A stretch of 64,000 nt of DNA from Paenibacillus sp. NAIST15-1 (GCF_001894745.1 NZ_BBYF01000022.1:25131-89130); one strand, 5' to 3'. Positions 54,491 through 63,743 are shown, counted from the first letter of the stretch. A program made the numbers and translations. The notes: generated by a model from the sequence alone, not told the origin.

Positions 54491-54963
54491 TTCGACGGTA
54501 ATAGGGTAAAAATAGGATAATGATCATTTCGCGATCGTCAGTTAAGGTGTGGTGATGCTCCTCATGATGCGCCCTGCTCATGTGGCTGTGCGGAATTTCA
54601 TCTAGTATTCGTCGTTTGTGTATTGGACTGTGTCCGAAAGAGAGTGGAAGTGGAGCATTCTCTTTCGGATACAGAAGAAAATGCAACTTTTTGGCAGGAT
54701 TGAACGTACGAAGAGTATTTCCCTTTCTATTCCTTGGAGAGGCTGCAGCGTTTAGCACCATCACTTCCATAAGTGCTTCGCTTCAACGGCTATCTTTTAC
54801 CCAGACCGAATGGTTCCCATCTGTTATCTGTCCACCATCTCATTGTATCAACCAGCCTTCATATCTCATGTTGACACGCCGCTGCGTTTATACGTAACGA
54901 TTTCACAATGGACTTATCCTTCTGACATCATTTGTATTTATCAACAGAATAGGAGTTGTATTC
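54491..54963 (+). other. Long non-coding leader region before rho
   Basis: About 473 bp between murZ and rho with no convincing gene; the open frames lack ribosome binding sites. It contains a perfect 10-bp hairpin CCGAAAGAGA (54634-54643) / TCTCTTTCGG (54659-54668) without a T-run. A long leader fits the known autoregulation of bacterial rho by Rho-dependent termination, but this is inference. Confidence 0.45.
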
Positions 54964-56259
54964 ATGGATTTACAAATTTCCGATTTGGAAACGAAGAAGC
55001 TGACCGAGCTATATAAACTAGCAAAACAATTTCAGATTCCTGGCTATGGTCAAATGAAGAAAAAAGAATTAATATTTGCTATCTTGCGCGCGCAGGCGGA
55101 ACAAGGCGGCTTCATGTTTATGGAGGGGGTATTGGACATCCTTCCAGAGGGCTTCGGCTTCTTGCGTCCTATTAACTATTTGCCTAGCTCGGAAGATATT
55201 TATATCTCTCAATCTCAGATTCGCAGATTTGATTTGCGTACTGGTGATCTTGTATCGGGAAAATGCCGTCCGCCAAAAGAGAACGAACGCTATTTCGGAT
55301 TGCTTCAGATTAACGCCGTCAATGGTGAAAATCCGGATGAAGCCGCTCAACGCTTGCACTTCCCGGCCCTGACACCGCTATATCCAGAGAAGAAACTTGT
55401 GCTTGAGATGGCTTCCAACAAAGTGTCCACACGCATTATGGACATGCTCGCACCTGTTGGTCTTGGACAACGCGGACTTATCGTCGCTCCTCCTAAGGCT
55501 GGTAAGACATTGCTACTGAAGGAGATTGCAAATAGCATCTCGACCAACCATCCTGAGATTGAGCTGTTCGTTTTGCTTATTGATGAGCGTCCGGAAGAAG
55601 TAACGGATATGCAGCGTTCTGTAAAAGGTGAGGTTGTAGCATCCACATTTGATGAAGTGCCTGAGAACCACATCAAGGTAACAGAACTTGTTCTGGAGCG
55701 TGCACTGCGTCTCGTGGAACATAAGAAGGATGTTGTTATCCTGCTTGACAGTATTACGCGCTTGGCGCGGGCATACAACCTCGTGGTTCCGCCGTCTGGC
55801 CGCACGTTGTCTGGTGGTATTGATCCAGCTTCCTTCCATCGTCCAAAGCGCTTCTTCGGTTCTGCCCGCAACATTGAAGAGGGTGGAAGCTTGACGATCT
55901 TGGCAACGGCACTCGTTGAGACAGGATCACGTATGGATGACATCATTTATGAAGAATTTAAAGGTACGGGTAATATGGAGCTTCATCTGGATCGTAAGCT
56001 GGCTGAACGCCGTATCTTCCCGGCTATCGATATTCGTCGCTCGGGTACGCGTCGCGAGGAAATGCTGTTGTCGAAGGAAGAGCTTGATAAGCTGTGGGCA
56101 ATTCGCAAGAACATGAACGAGTCTCCGGAATTCGTGGATCAATTCTTGAAGAAGATGCGTGATTCGAAGACGAACGAAGAGTTCCTTGCAGCACTTGATA
56201 CGAGCGGAACACCAACCCCGCCTCCGCGCAGAACACGCAGCAGCTCTGTGAGCTCCTAA
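54964..56259 (+). CDS. rho: Transcription termination factor Rho
   Basis: A 431-residue protein from ATG 54964 (AGGAGTTGTATTC). The N-terminal Rho_N helices ([20 protein letters not shown]) are followed by the cold-shock-like RNA-binding domain ([31 protein letters not shown]), the RecA-type ATPase with Walker [15 protein letters not shown], Walker [17 protein letters not shown], and the [20 protein letters not shown] ring motif. Rho is a hexameric RNA translocase that ends untranslated transcripts. The murZ-rho-rpmE order is conserved in Bacillus, with rpmE next. Confidence 0.98.
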   Translation: MDLQISDLETKKLTELYKLAKQFQIPGYGQMKKKELIFAILRAQAEQGGFMFMEGVLDILPEGFGFLRPINYLPSSEDIYISQSQIRRFDLRTGDLVSGKCRPPKENERYFGLLQINAVNGENPDEAAQRLHFPALTPLYPEKKLVLEMASNKVSTRIMDMLAPVGLGQRGLIVAPPKAGKTLLLKEIANSISTNHPEIELFVLLIDERPEEVTDMQRSVKGEVVASTFDEVPENHIKVTELVLERALRLVEHKKDVVILLDSITRLARAYNLVVPPSGRTLSGGIDPASFHRPKRFFGSARNIEEGGSLTILATALVETGSRMDDIIYEEFKGTGNMELHLDRKLAERRIFPAIDIRRSGTRREEMLLSKEELDKLWAIRKNMNESPEFVDQFLKKMRDSKTNEEFLAALDTSGTPTPPPRRTRSSSVSS

Positions 56260-56401
56260 GCGCTCGTTCGCTGTTATGGCGGACAAGAATATGGTTATAA
56301 CATGAGATTGCGAACTAGATGCAAACATGCTATAATCCATTCATGTGTTTTTATATACTCTGGGCACGCAAAGGGCTCAGGGCGGAAAGAGGTGAATTCG
56401 A

Positions 56402-56599
56402 GTGAAAGAAGCAATTCAACCGAAATACTTCATTACGACTGTAACTTGCGCATGCGGCAACTCTTTCGAAACAGGTTCCGTTAAAGAGAACTTGAAGGTA
56501 GAGGTTTGCTCCGCTTGCCATCCATTCTTCACAGGTAAGCAGAAGTTCTTGGATGCTGGTGGTCGTGTGGATCGATTCAAAAAGAAATACGGTATCTAA
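56402..56599 (+). CDS. rpmE: 50S ribosomal protein bL31, zinc-binding form
   Basis: A 65-residue protein with a GTG start at 56402 (AGAGGTGAATTCGA). The zinc-ribbon cysteines are CACGN and CSACH (four Cys), marking the C+ form; the C- form, used in zinc starvation, lacks them. The start KEAIQPKYF and the end [12 protein letters not shown] are typical of L31. It follows rho, as in B. subtilis, and ends at a strong terminator. Zinc binding makes the protein a zinc reserve in Bacillus. Confidence 0.96.
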   Translation: MKEAIQPKYFITTVTCACGNSFETGSVKENLKVEVCSACHPFFTGKQKFLDAGGRVDRFKKKYGI

Positions 56600-56619
56600 T
56601 ACGTCTGTTTACGATATGG

Positions 56620-56660
56620 ACTCCCTTGCTGGCAACAGCCAAGGGAGTTCATTTTTTTTG
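56620..56660 (+). terminator. Intrinsic terminator after rpmE
   Basis: ACTCCCTTG (56620-56628) pairs with CAAGGGAGT (56640-56648), followed by TCATTTTTTTT. Confidence 0.85.
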
Positions 56661-56817
56661 TATATTTTTATCCTTCCTGACTTGATGTTTGCTGTCCGGA
56701 ACTCGATTTCGCACAAAATGTCAAAACAAAGGGGAGTAAATACGGTACGATTGAATGGAACGGGAATTTCCGAGGCATGTGCTGGCATTGCCTCAAGATG
56801 ACTGGGGAGGGCTGGCT

Positions 56818-57156
56818 ATGTGGCTGGAGCACGAGAAATGGATCAGAGAAGCAATAGCCTACATAGAACTGCATATTACAGAGGATGTGGATGCAGCAGA
56901 CATAGCTGAACATTGCACGGTCTCCCGTTTTCACTTTAATCGTGTGTTTCAGCGGCATGTGGGGGTCAGTGCAGCGACATTGTTACGGGAGCGCAGATTG
57001 GCAAGGGCTGCGGTGGAGCTGTTGTCAACGGACAAGCGCATACTGGACATCGCATTAGAATATCAATTTTCTGGGCAAGACAGCTTCACTCGTGCTTTTA
57101 AGCAACGGTATGGCATGACACCGCATGTATACCGCCAAGGTTTCCGATGCTTTTAA
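56818..57156 (+). CDS. AraC family transcriptional regulator (DNA-binding domain only)
   Basis: The start is ATG 56818 (GGGGAGGGCTGGCT), giving 112 residues; an in-frame ATG at 56755 lacks a ribosome binding site. Both AraC helix-turn-helix motifs are present (DAADIAEHCTVSRFHFNRVF and ILDIALEYQFSGQDSFTRAF, then KQRYGMTPHVYRQ), but there is no ligand-binding domain. In larger proteins of this kind an effector domain follows in the same chain. Here the next gene, 20 bp downstream, could supply it as a separate polypeptide. It may act as a MarA/SoxS-like single-domain regulator. Confidence 0.88.
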   Translation: MWLEHEKWIREAIAYIELHITEDVDAADIAEHCTVSRFHFNRVFQRHVGVSAATLLRERRLARAAVELLSTDKRILDIALEYQFSGQDSFTRAFKQRYGMTPHVYRQGFRCF

Positions 57157-57176
57157 CGCCAGAGGGGGATCATCGA

Positions 57177-57752
57177 ATGGATGAGAACAATCAATCTGAG
57201 AATACCGGATATGGGATGATGCAGTCTGCTCCACAGGGATGGATCATAACAGGTGTGTATCCGCACCAATATAGCGTTACTCTTGATCACGTTCATGTAT
57301 ATCGCGGGAGGTCGTCAGGTACGATTCAAGGAAAAGTGGATGCGGATCCACGAGGATTTGGCACGTTGATGCAAATGTTCAAGGCTGAGAATTATGTGGG
57401 ACAGCGCCTTCGCTTATCAGCGTTTCTGAAGACGGACGACGTGCAGGGATGGGCAGGCATGTGGATGCGGATTGACGGGAAGGATGAAGTGCCTATTAAC
57501 TTCGACAACATGGACAATCGTCCGATTAGCGGCACGACCGAATGGAGGCCCTATGAAGTTGTACTTGATATTGCACCTTATGCGGAGGCGATTGCCTTTG
57601 GCGTGCTATTAAGCGGCCCGGGCCAAGTCTGGGTGGATGGATTTCGCTTGGATATTGTTGATGAATCTGTACCTACTACGGGTGGACCAGCGGTAAATGA
57701 TACAATGCCCAAAGAACCGGTGAATTTGGACTTTGAATTGGGGCCACAGTAG
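57177..57752 (+). CDS. Beta-sandwich (CBM-like) protein partnered with AraC
   Basis: The start is ATG 57177 (GAGGGGGATCATCGA), 191 residues. After an unstructured N-terminus, residues 21-165 form a jelly-roll-like domain: GWIITGVYPHQYSVTLDHVH, GTLMQMFKAENYVGQRLRLS, AGMWMRIDG, WRPYEVVLDIAPYAEAIAFG and SGPGQVWVDGFRLDIVDE. From memory, similar domains occur attached to AraC-type DNA-binding domains in Bacillaceae; I cannot confirm that here. No signal peptide is present, so it is cytoplasmic. It probably works with the AraC protein as a split regulator or as a ligand-binding subunit. Confidence 0.6.
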   Translation: MDENNQSENTGYGMMQSAPQGWIITGVYPHQYSVTLDHVHVYRGRSSGTIQGKVDADPRGFGTLMQMFKAENYVGQRLRLSAFLKTDDVQGWAGMWMRIDGKDEVPINFDNMDNRPISGTTEWRPYEVVLDIAPYAEAIAFGVLLSGPGQVWVDGFRLDIVDESVPTTGGPAVNDTMPKEPVNLDFELGPQ

Positions 57753-57764
57753 AAGGAGCGGAGC

Positions 57765-58403
57765 GTGAACGGCGTGATCGAAAGGTTGTTTGAGCTTAGT
57801 TTGGGATTTATATGGCACATCATCAAGGGTGGGCTGCCCTTGTCCATCGTCGGAAGCACGCTTTTCTTGGGGGTTCTATTTGTTGCGGCAGGAGAGTGGA
57901 GTGAACGGCGCAAGCATGCGCGATCGGAACAATTTGGGCATCGTTTGCAAAGAGGAACGGGTACGTTGTTCAAAGACGCATTCATTGTGATGGTTGCTAC
58001 TTTCTTCGTTGTTGGGGTTGAATACGGTATTTTTCGCTTGGCTGCAAGGGCCCTTCCTGCTTGGGGGTGGCCAGTTCTGCCGGATGGTAATGTTGTACTA
58101 GCATGGCTCAGTCTCGCTGTCACAAGTTTCGCATTAGTAGGGGTTATCATTTTGGAGCTCATCTGGGCGGCTAAGACTGTGTCCCTTGCTTCATTCTGGG
58201 TCATTTATGTACTGGTATATGCGGTGTTATCAGCTTGTGCACTGCAATGGCTGTATCCGGTATCAGGTGCTACGCCGTGGATTTATTTAGGATCTGGACT
58301 TATGAGTTCATTGCTTTGTGTGCTGTTGAAGTATTTGCAACAAATGGAAGAAGATGCGGATGGCAGTAAGGAAGAAGCAGATGCCATATCTGTTAACAAA
58401 TGA
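57765..58403 (+). CDS. Hypothetical membrane protein
   Basis: A 212-residue protein with a GTG start at 57765 (AAGGAGCGGAGC), 12 bp after the CBM-like gene. It has about six membrane helices, a basic loop after the first pair (ERRKHARSEQF) and an acidic C-terminus (EEDADGSKEEAD). I do not recognise the family. It forms a likely three-gene operon with the AraC and CBM-like genes. The SRP RNA promoter begins 6 bp after its stop codon. Confidence 0.65.
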   Translation: MNGVIERLFELSLGFIWHIIKGGLPLSIVGSTLFLGVLFVAAGEWSERRKHARSEQFGHRLQRGTGTLFKDAFIVMVATFFVVGVEYGIFRLAARALPAWGWPVLPDGNVVLAWLSLAVTSFALVGVIILELIWAAKTVSLASFWVIYVLVYAVLSACALQWLYPVSGATPWIYLGSGLMSSLLCVLLKYLQQMEEDADGSKEEADAISVNK

Positions 58404-58409
58404 CGTCAG

Positions 58410-58438
58410 TTGCACTTTTGCAGCAAATCGTCTATACT
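58410..58438 (+). promoter_or_regulatory. ffs: Promoter of the SRP RNA gene
   Basis: TTGCAC (58410-58415), an exact 17-bp spacer and TATACT (58433-58438), one of the best promoters in the window. The predicted start agrees with the 5' end of the RNA at about 58444. Confidence 0.8.
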
Positions 58439-58443
58439 AAGTT

Positions 58444-58716
58444 ATGCCGTGCTAGACGGGGAGGTAGCGGTGCCCTGTAACTCGCAATCCGCTGTAGCGA
58501 GGTTGAATTCCTGTTAGAGGTTTTGTCGATGTGGGGTTTGGCGTTTACACTCGGTGTTGACGGCTGGGTCCTCCGCAATGGGTGCCTATGAACTTGGTCA
58601 GGTCCGGAAGGAAGCAGCCATAAGTAGGAGAGCTCATGTGCCGGAGGGAAGCCTGGCCTGAGTCGTAGTGTAGAAGTGCCGCTCGGATCGCAATTATCAA
58701 TAACAGGTGCACGGTT
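58444..58716 (+). ncRNA. ffs: Signal recognition particle RNA (large Bacillus type)
   Basis: About 273 nt with all key features of the 6S-like bacterial SRP RNA. The closing stem pairs GCCGTGC near 58447 with GCACGG near 58709-58714. The Alu domain is CGGGGAGGTAGCGGTGCCCTG. The S domain carries GGTCAGGTCCGGAAGGAAGC followed by AGCC, with GGAA tetraloop-type symmetric loop sequence and the partner GTGCCGGAGGGAAGCCTGGC. It has helices 2-4, absent in the short E. coli 4.5S type. It binds Ffh to target membrane proteins. The Bacillus order scr-dnaX is interrupted here by a kinase gene. Confidence 0.96.
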
Positions 58717-58734
58717 CATATAGTGCATACGAGG

Positions 58735-58759
58735 ACACCGGGATAACCGGTGTTTTTTT
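58735..58759 (+). terminator. Intrinsic terminator of the SRP RNA
   Basis: ACACCGG (58735-58741) pairs with CCGGTGT (58747-58753), followed by TTTTTTG. Confidence 0.88.
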
Positions 58760-58889
58760 GTTTCAACTAATATGAATACATGTTCATATTATATATACAG
58801 CAGGAAAAAGATTGCCTGATGGCGAAGTTTAGAGTGAACAGCAAGTGAGCGGATATCTCATTTTCGTTTCTGCAAAAAGAGGTGAGTGT

Positions 58890-60044
58890 ATGATCGATTC
58901 AAGCATGCCGTTACACGGCGCTCTGTCGCAGAATTCTATGTCTGATTCCTGCAATGAAGGAGCAAATGTACAGGCGGCGGATACGGAACTAACGCTGCTG
59001 CAGCAATTTGCCGGTGCTTTTATTCAGGATGTGAATTTAGGGATCATGCTGCTGAATAATCAGTTCACATTGGTAGACATCAGTGATATGGCGTGCATAG
59101 TGATGGGATGGGAGAGAGAGAAGGCGCTCGGGAGACGGGTCAATGAGCTGTTTGGTGACATGCCTACAGAGCATCATCTCGTACAACGTTCTCTGCTTGA
59201 AGGTGTGAGTGTGCGGAATCATGCTGTCTCTTGGTGCAATGGTGTGGATCGATATGAGCTTCTTATGGATTCGAATGTCATGCGTGATGAACAGCAGCAG
59301 ATCGTAGGTGCTTATGTGCTATTCAAGGATGTGTCAAATTTGCGCTCGTTGGAGGAGCAGGTACAGCGAAGCGACCGTCTGGCGATGATTGGACAGATTG
59401 CCGCAGGAACAGCTCATGAAATTCGTAATCCCTTGACCTCTATTAAGGGGTTTCTGCAAATGTTCAAGAAGACGCTGCGTGACAAGGGGATGGCGAAGGA
59501 AGTCCATTACACCGAGATCATGCTGACCGAAATCAACCGAATCAATGAGTTGGTTGGGGAGTTTCTACTCTTAAGCAAGCCGAAGCATGTCACGATTGAG
59601 CGTGTGAATGTATATCAGGTGATGAATGATATTTTGCCGATTATTCGGAGTGAAGCAGTGCTGCACGGTGTACATGTTCGATACGAGGCGGGAGAGACTG
59701 TGCCGAACGTGGTTGCCGATCGCGAGCTGCTGAAGCAAGTGTTCATCAACATCGCCAAAAATGGTATTGAGGCGATGGTGGAGGGTGGCACACTTACGGT
59801 AAGTGTGAAGCGGGATAGTGTGGAGCAACGTGTGTTGATTGATATCCATGATACGGGGCCGGGAATTCCTGCGTTCCTCGTCGATAAGATATTCGATCCC
59901 TTCTTCACCACGAAGCAGAATGGGACAGGGCTTGGATTATCGGTATGCCAACGGATTATCCATGATTTGGGCGGTACGATACGCGTTTCATCCAAGGGGT
60001 TTGGCACGACATTCACGCTCGCTGTCCCTTATCAGGGCTCATAG
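58890..60044 (+). CDS. Sporulation-type sensor histidine kinase (PAS-HisKA-HATPase)
   Basis: The start is ATG 58890 (GAGGTGAGTGT), giving 384 residues, with no membrane helix. A PAS domain (about 45-155, GIMLLNNQFTLVDISDMACI) precedes the HisKA box GTAHEIRNPLTSIKGFLQMF and the ATPase with NIAKNGIEAM, DTGPGIP, DPFFTTKQNGTGLGL and GGTIRVSSKGFGTTFTL. This type, with HEIRNPLTxIKGF, is characteristic of sporulation kinases such as KinA-KinE that phosphorylate Spo0F. No partner regulator is adjacent, which fits an orphan kinase feeding Spo0F (50447). It is inserted between ffs and dnaX. Confidence 0.85.
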   Translation: MIDSSMPLHGALSQNSMSDSCNEGANVQAADTELTLLQQFAGAFIQDVNLGIMLLNNQFTLVDISDMACIVMGWEREKALGRRVNELFGDMPTEHHLVQRSLLEGVSVRNHAVSWCNGVDRYELLMDSNVMRDEQQQIVGAYVLFKDVSNLRSLEEQVQRSDRLAMIGQIAAGTAHEIRNPLTSIKGFLQMFKKTLRDKGMAKEVHYTEIMLTEINRINELVGEFLLLSKPKHVTIERVNVYQVMNDILPIIRSEAVLHGVHVRYEAGETVPNVVADRELLKQVFINIAKNGIEAMVEGGTLTVSVKRDSVEQRVLIDIHDTGPGIPAFLVDKIFDPFFTTKQNGTGLGLSVCQRIIHDLGGTIRVSSKGFGTTFTLAVPYQGS

Positions 60045-60057
60045 AGCAGTGACGGAC

Positions 60058-60097
60058 GCCCCTCTTTTCCAAAGAGAGGGAATGGCTGTTTTTTTAG
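60058..60097 (+). terminator. Probable terminator after the kinase gene
   Basis: CTCTTT (60062-60067) and AAAGAG (60071-60076) form a short stem, then GGGAATGGCTG and a run of seven Ts. A weak hairpin with a good T-run. Confidence 0.5.
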
Positions 60098-60144
60098 AGG
60101 TTATGATATAGTATAATAAGTAAAAACGTTTTCGAGGTTGCATC

Positions 60145-61905
60145 ATGGCTCATATCGCATTGTATCGCGCATGGAGACCACAGTCATTTCAAGACATGGT
60201 CGGACAACAGCATATTATTCAAACGCTGCAAAATTCGCTGCGGGAGCAGCGTTTTTCGCATGCATATTTGTTCAGCGGTCCAAGAGGAACCGGGAAGACA
60301 AGTGCGGCGAAAATACTGGCGAAGGCTGTCAACTGCGAACAAGGGCCAGGCCCGGAGCCTTGCAACGCTTGTGAAGCGTGTCGACGCATAACTGCTGGCG
60401 CGGTGATGGATGTAGTGGAAATCGATGCTGCATCGAATCGCGGCGTAGAGGAAATTCGCGATCTTCGCGAAAAGGTGAAGTATGCGCCAACGGAAGTTCG
60501 CTACAAAGTGTACATCATTGACGAAGTACACATGTTGACGACAGAAGCTTTTAACGCCTTGTTGAAGACGTTAGAAGAGCCGCCAGCGCATGTGATGTTC
60601 ATCTTGGCGACAACGGAGCCGCATCGACTTCCGGCCACGATTATTTCGCGTTGCCAGCGATTTGACTTTCGTCGAGTTTCACTTGCTGAGCAAGTACAGC
60701 GCTTGGCTCAGGTGTGCGAAGAAGAGAGCATCCAGGCAGATCATGACAGTTTGACTTATATTGCGAAGCTGTCTGATGGCGGGATGCGTGATGCGATCAG
60801 CTTGCTGGATCAAGCTGCCTCCTTTACTGATGGAGCCATTACCTATCAACAGGTATTGGATATTACAGGAGGTATGCCCGAAGAGAGGTTTGCGGAGCTT
60901 GCCCGAGCAGTACAGGCGGGTGATGTAGGTTCTGTTCTTTCGGTGGTTGAGCAGTTGATGCAGGAAGGCAAGAGTGCGGATAAGTGCATGGAAAGCCTGT
61001 TGTACTTTTTCCGAGATCTGCTTATGATGAAGATGGTGCCGAGCGGGGATGCGCTAACGGACCGGTTGACTCGCGTAGAGTCTTTCCGTGAAATGGCGGA
61101 GGGATTCACAGAGAGTCGTCTATTTCATATCATTGATACGCTGAATCGATACCAGACGGATATGAAGTATGCTGTGCAGCCGCAGACTTTATTCGAAGTC
61201 GCGCTGCTTCAATTGGCAGCTTCAGGACAGCGTCCGATGAATCATTATACGGACACTGGGGATTCCGCTCAGGGAGAGGTTCGGCAGGATGGAATGGAAC
61301 ATTCATCCTCCCTGCAACATTTGCGTCAACAAATTACGTCTTTAGAGGCGAAGGTTGAACAGCTGGTGAAGTCAGGTGGAAGTCGTCAGGAACAGGTGGC
61401 GCATGAACGCACGCCTGCAGCAACACGCCCATCTGGACGCGTATCCAAGTTCTCTAAGCAGCCGCCACAGTTCGAGCGGTATCTTGCGAATCATAACAGC
61501 GCTGAATTCAATCGTATTCGGGGCACTTGGGGACAAGTGCTGCAGCGAGTGAAGGAAGCGGGTGTTACCATCCATGCTTGGCTGGTTAATGGTGAACCTG
61601 TATCCTGTCTGGAGGACCGAATTCTTATTGGTTTCAAAAATTCGATTCACCGAGATACGACGGAGAAGCCTGCCAACAAGCAGGTGATCGAGCAAGTGCT
61701 ATCCGACACCTTCGGCAAGCCATACCAGATGGACACGATGATGCTCAAGGACTGGGAAGCCGCAGCGGCCCGGACCGAAGACAAGGAAGAGCAAGAGTTC
61801 CAACTGGAGCCAGAGGGCCAAGAAGGCCGCAATAATTCTCAAGAACCATGGATTGACGAGGCTATCCAGCTATTTGGAGAAGATCTCGTTGTCATAAAAG
61901 AGTAA
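60145..61905 (+). CDS. dnaX: DNA polymerase III subunit gamma/tau
   Basis: A 586-residue clamp-loader ATPase from ATG 60145. Walker A is FSGPRGTGKTSAAKILAKAV, the zinc module is CEQGPGPEPCNACEACRR, Walker B is YIIDEVHML and the sensor-2/SRC region is ATIISRCQRFDFRRV. Domain III (about 230-370) and a linker of low complexity precede the C-terminal tau region. The clamp loader opens the beta clamp on DNA using ATP. No obvious slippage heptamer for a programmed frameshift was noticed. It heads the dnaX-yaaK-recR cluster, as in Bacillus. Confidence 0.97.
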   Translation: MAHIALYRAWRPQSFQDMVGQQHIIQTLQNSLREQRFSHAYLFSGPRGTGKTSAAKILAKAVNCEQGPGPEPCNACEACRRITAGAVMDVVEIDAASNRGVEEIRDLREKVKYAPTEVRYKVYIIDEVHMLTTEAFNALLKTLEEPPAHVMFILATTEPHRLPATIISRCQRFDFRRVSLAEQVQRLAQVCEEESIQADHDSLTYIAKLSDGGMRDAISLLDQAASFTDGAITYQQVLDITGGMPEERFAELARAVQAGDVGSVLSVVEQLMQEGKSADKCMESLLYFFRDLLMMKMVPSGDALTDRLTRVESFREMAEGFTESRLFHIIDTLNRYQTDMKYAVQPQTLFEVALLQLAASGQRPMNHYTDTGDSAQGEVRQDGMEHSSSLQHLRQQITSLEAKVEQLVKSGGSRQEQVAHERTPAATRPSGRVSKFSKQPPQFERYLANHNSAEFNRIRGTWGQVLQRVKEAGVTIHAWLVNGEPVSCLEDRILIGFKNSIHRDTTEKPANKQVIEQVLSDTFGKPYQMDTMMLKDWEAAAARTEDKEEQEFQLEPEGQEGRNNSQEPWIDEAIQLFGEDLVVIKE

Positions 61906-61941
61906 CTTTTATCAAATGGAGAAAAAAGGAGATTCACGGCG

Positions 61942-62253
61942 ATGAACAATATGAACCAAATGATGAAGCAAGTTAAAAAAATGCAAGAGCAAATGTTGAA
62001 AGCTCAAGAAGAATTGGCTGAAAAGAAAGCAACTGGTACATCTGGCGGCGGAGCTGTTACTGTAGAGGTTAACGGCCACAAAAAACTACTTAGCATCTCC
62101 ATCAAACCAGAAGTAGTGGATGCAGAAGATATCGAAATGCTTCAAGACCTTGTTATTACTGCAGTTAACGATGCGTTGACTAAAGCAGAAGACATGGCAA
62201 ATGACGACATGTCCAAATTCACAGGCGGAATGAAAATTCCTGGCTTGTTCTAA
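61942..62253 (+). CDS. yaaK: YbaB/EbfC family nucleoid-associated protein
   Basis: A 103-residue protein from ATG 61942 (AAAAAAGGAGATTCACGGCG). The helix [20 protein letters not shown] and the core [20 protein letters not shown] then [16 protein letters not shown] match the DNA-binding dimer YbaB (EbfC). It lies 36 bp after dnaX and before recR, the invariant arrangement dnaX-ybaB-recR in bacteria, and is likely co-transcribed with dnaX. Some relatives bind DNA as rods and are thought to help replication or recombination. Confidence 0.95.
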   Translation: MNNMNQMMKQVKKMQEQMLKAQEELAEKKATGTSGGGAVTVEVNGHKKLLSISIKPEVVDAEDIEMLQDLVITAVNDALTKAEDMANDDMSKFTGGMKIPGLF

Positions 62254-62272
62254 TCTAGACGCACGAATGTGA

Positions 62273-62303
62273 GGCATATACCGATTCCGGTATATGCCGT
62301 TTC
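62273..62303 (+). terminator. Hairpin between yaaK and recR
   Basis: GGCATATACC (62273-62282) and GGTATATGCC (62289-62298) form a perfect 10-bp stem with a 6-nt loop, followed by only GTTTCT, so termination may be partial. Confidence 0.6.
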
Positions 62304-62379
62304 TACCATTTAGGGGACATTTTTTGATGTGAGACGATGTTGAGTTCGTTGATTAAGCTATCGTAAAGGAGAGCCCGTA

Positions 62380-62979
62380 TTGTATTATCCAGAACCGATC
62401 GCCAAGTTGATCGAGGCATTTACACATTTGCCCGGTATTGGGCCGAAGACAGCGGCTCGTCTTGCGTTCCATGTACTCCGCATGCAGGAAGATGACGTTA
62501 TTGATTTTGCAAAGGCGCTCGTTAATGTGAAGCGGAACCTGCACTACTGCTCTGTGTGCTGCAATATTACAGATATTGATCCTTGCCGTATCTGCTCGGA
62601 TAAGACACGTGACGCCTCAGTAATGTGTGTTGTTCAGGAAACGAAGGATTTGGTTGCGATGGAGCGAACGAAAGAGTTCATGGGGTATTACCATGTGCTA
62701 CAGGGCGCGATATCACCAATGGAGGGAGTAGGCCCAGAGGATATACGTCTTGCTGAGCTGCTTAAGCGTTTGAGTGATGAGCGGGTCAAAGAATTGATTT
62801 TGGCTACGAATCCAAATATTGAAGGGGAAGCAACAGCGATGTATATTTCGCGGCTTGTGAAGCCGTTCGGCATTCGTGTAACGAGAATTGCTCATGGACT
62901 TCCTGTGGGTGGTGACCTCGAATACGCCGATGAGGTGACCTTGTCTAAGGCGTTAGAAGGCCGGAGGGATGTTCTGTAA
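62380..62979 (+). CDS. recR: Recombination mediator protein RecR
   Basis: A 199-residue protein with a TTG start at 62380 (AAAGGAGAGCCCGTA). The N-terminal helix-hairpin-helix ([17 protein letters not shown]), the four-cysteine zinc finger ([18 protein letters not shown]) and the Toprim domain ([21 protein letters not shown]-like end) are complete. RecR acts with RecF/RecO to load RecA on gapped DNA. It follows yaaK and is followed by yaaL and bofA, as in B. subtilis. Confidence 0.97.
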   Translation: MYYPEPIAKLIEAFTHLPGIGPKTAARLAFHVLRMQEDDVIDFAKALVNVKRNLHYCSVCCNITDIDPCRICSDKTRDASVMCVVQETKDLVAMERTKEFMGYYHVLQGAISPMEGVGPEDIRLAELLKRLSDERVKELILATNPNIEGEATAMYISRLVKPFGIRVTRIAHGLPVGGDLEYADEVTLSKALEGRRDVL

Positions 62980-63037
62980 TGGTGGATCTCCATCGTGAGC
63001 AGGCCTGAAATGTTGTTTCTTCATGATTTGATATAGA

Positions 63038-63065
63038 AGCTCTCGAATATCGAGGGCTTTTTTTG
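63038..63065 (+). terminator. Intrinsic terminator after recR
   Basis: AGC-CTCGA pairs with TCGAG-GCT (one mismatch in the middle, ATA loop), followed by TTTTTT at the end of the stem. Confidence 0.8.
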
Positions 63066-63201
63066 TTATCTATAAGAGGAATGATTGATATTCCTGTTCA
63101 TTAAAGTGCTGTCTCGCATGGTCGAAGCAGCTCATAAAGAGGTTCTAGTCTTGTCCCGACGTTCATATTCATGACTAAAGTGAATGTGGGGAGGGGAACT
63201 C

Positions 63202-63474
63202 ATGTGGAAACGTATGAAGAACTGGTTCATGCGAAATAAGGACAAGCGTGAGTATGGGTTAATGTTGTCTGAGCAGCAGCTTCTTATGAGGGATATCCGT
63301 AATGCGGTTGCGGAGTGGAGAATGGCTTGTGTGCGATTTGAGCATGCACTAGGTACAGATGAGGTGGATTATGCGATCTCGACGCTTGAGGCAGCTGAGA
63401 AGCGGATTGCCATGCTGATGAAGAGAGCCAAGCGTGCAGGGATGCATGCATTGCGGTTAGGGGAGGTATTATAG
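63202..63474 (+). CDS. yaaL: YaaL family protein (DUF2508)
   Basis: The start is ATG 63202 (GGGGAGGGGAACTC), giving 90 residues; an in-frame start at 63184 lies ahead of the ribosome binding site. It is a small helical protein of the DUF2508 family, with MKNWFMRNKDKREYGLMLSE, a WRMACVRFEHAL core and the end IAMLMKRAKRAGMHALRL. No function is known. The gene lies between recR and bofA, as in B. subtilis, and overlaps the bofA GTG by one base, so translation is coupled. Confidence 0.88.
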   Translation: MWKRMKNWFMRNKDKREYGLMLSEQQLLMRDIRNAVAEWRMACVRFEHALGTDEVDYAISTLEAAEKRIAMLMKRAKRAGMHALRLGEVL

Positions 63475-63740
63475 TGACGAAGATGCTGTTGATTGGTCTG
63501 CTCCTTGTGTCCATAGCTGGATTGTTCATTGTGCTATTTCGTCAGCGGCTGGCTTGGCGTGGTATCATAACCTTTCTTCTTCATGGAGTTAGCGCATTTG
63601 CGCTGTTGTACATCGTGAATTCGACGGGGTGGATAGCGGGAATCCATGTACCTATCAACCCTGCCACATTAACAGGAGTGGGGCTTCTGGGTATCCCGGG
63701 ACTCGCGCTTGTCATTTCCCTTAAAATGGTAGGTATTTAG
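63474..63740 (+). CDS. bofA: Pro-sigma-K processing inhibitor BofA
   Basis: An 88-residue membrane protein with a GTG start at 63474 (GGGGAGGTATTATA). It has two helices (about 1-17 and 29-45) and the conserved C-terminal region STGWIAGIHVPINPATLTGV followed by GLLGIPGLALVI. BofA sits in the outer forespore membrane with SpoIVFA and holds the protease SpoIVFB inactive until engulfment signals release it. It is the last gene before the rRNA operon, as in B. subtilis. Confidence 0.93.
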   Translation: MTKMLLIGLLLVSIAGLFIVLFRQRLAWRGIITFLLHGVSAFALLYIVNSTGWIAGIHVPINPATLTGVGLLGIPGLALVISLKMVGI

Positions 63741-63743
63741 TGG

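Noticed and set aside
54580..54897. 105-codon plus-strand ORF before rho
   Set aside because: Lacks a ribosome binding site, contains the leader hairpin and resembles no protein; better seen as non-coding leader.
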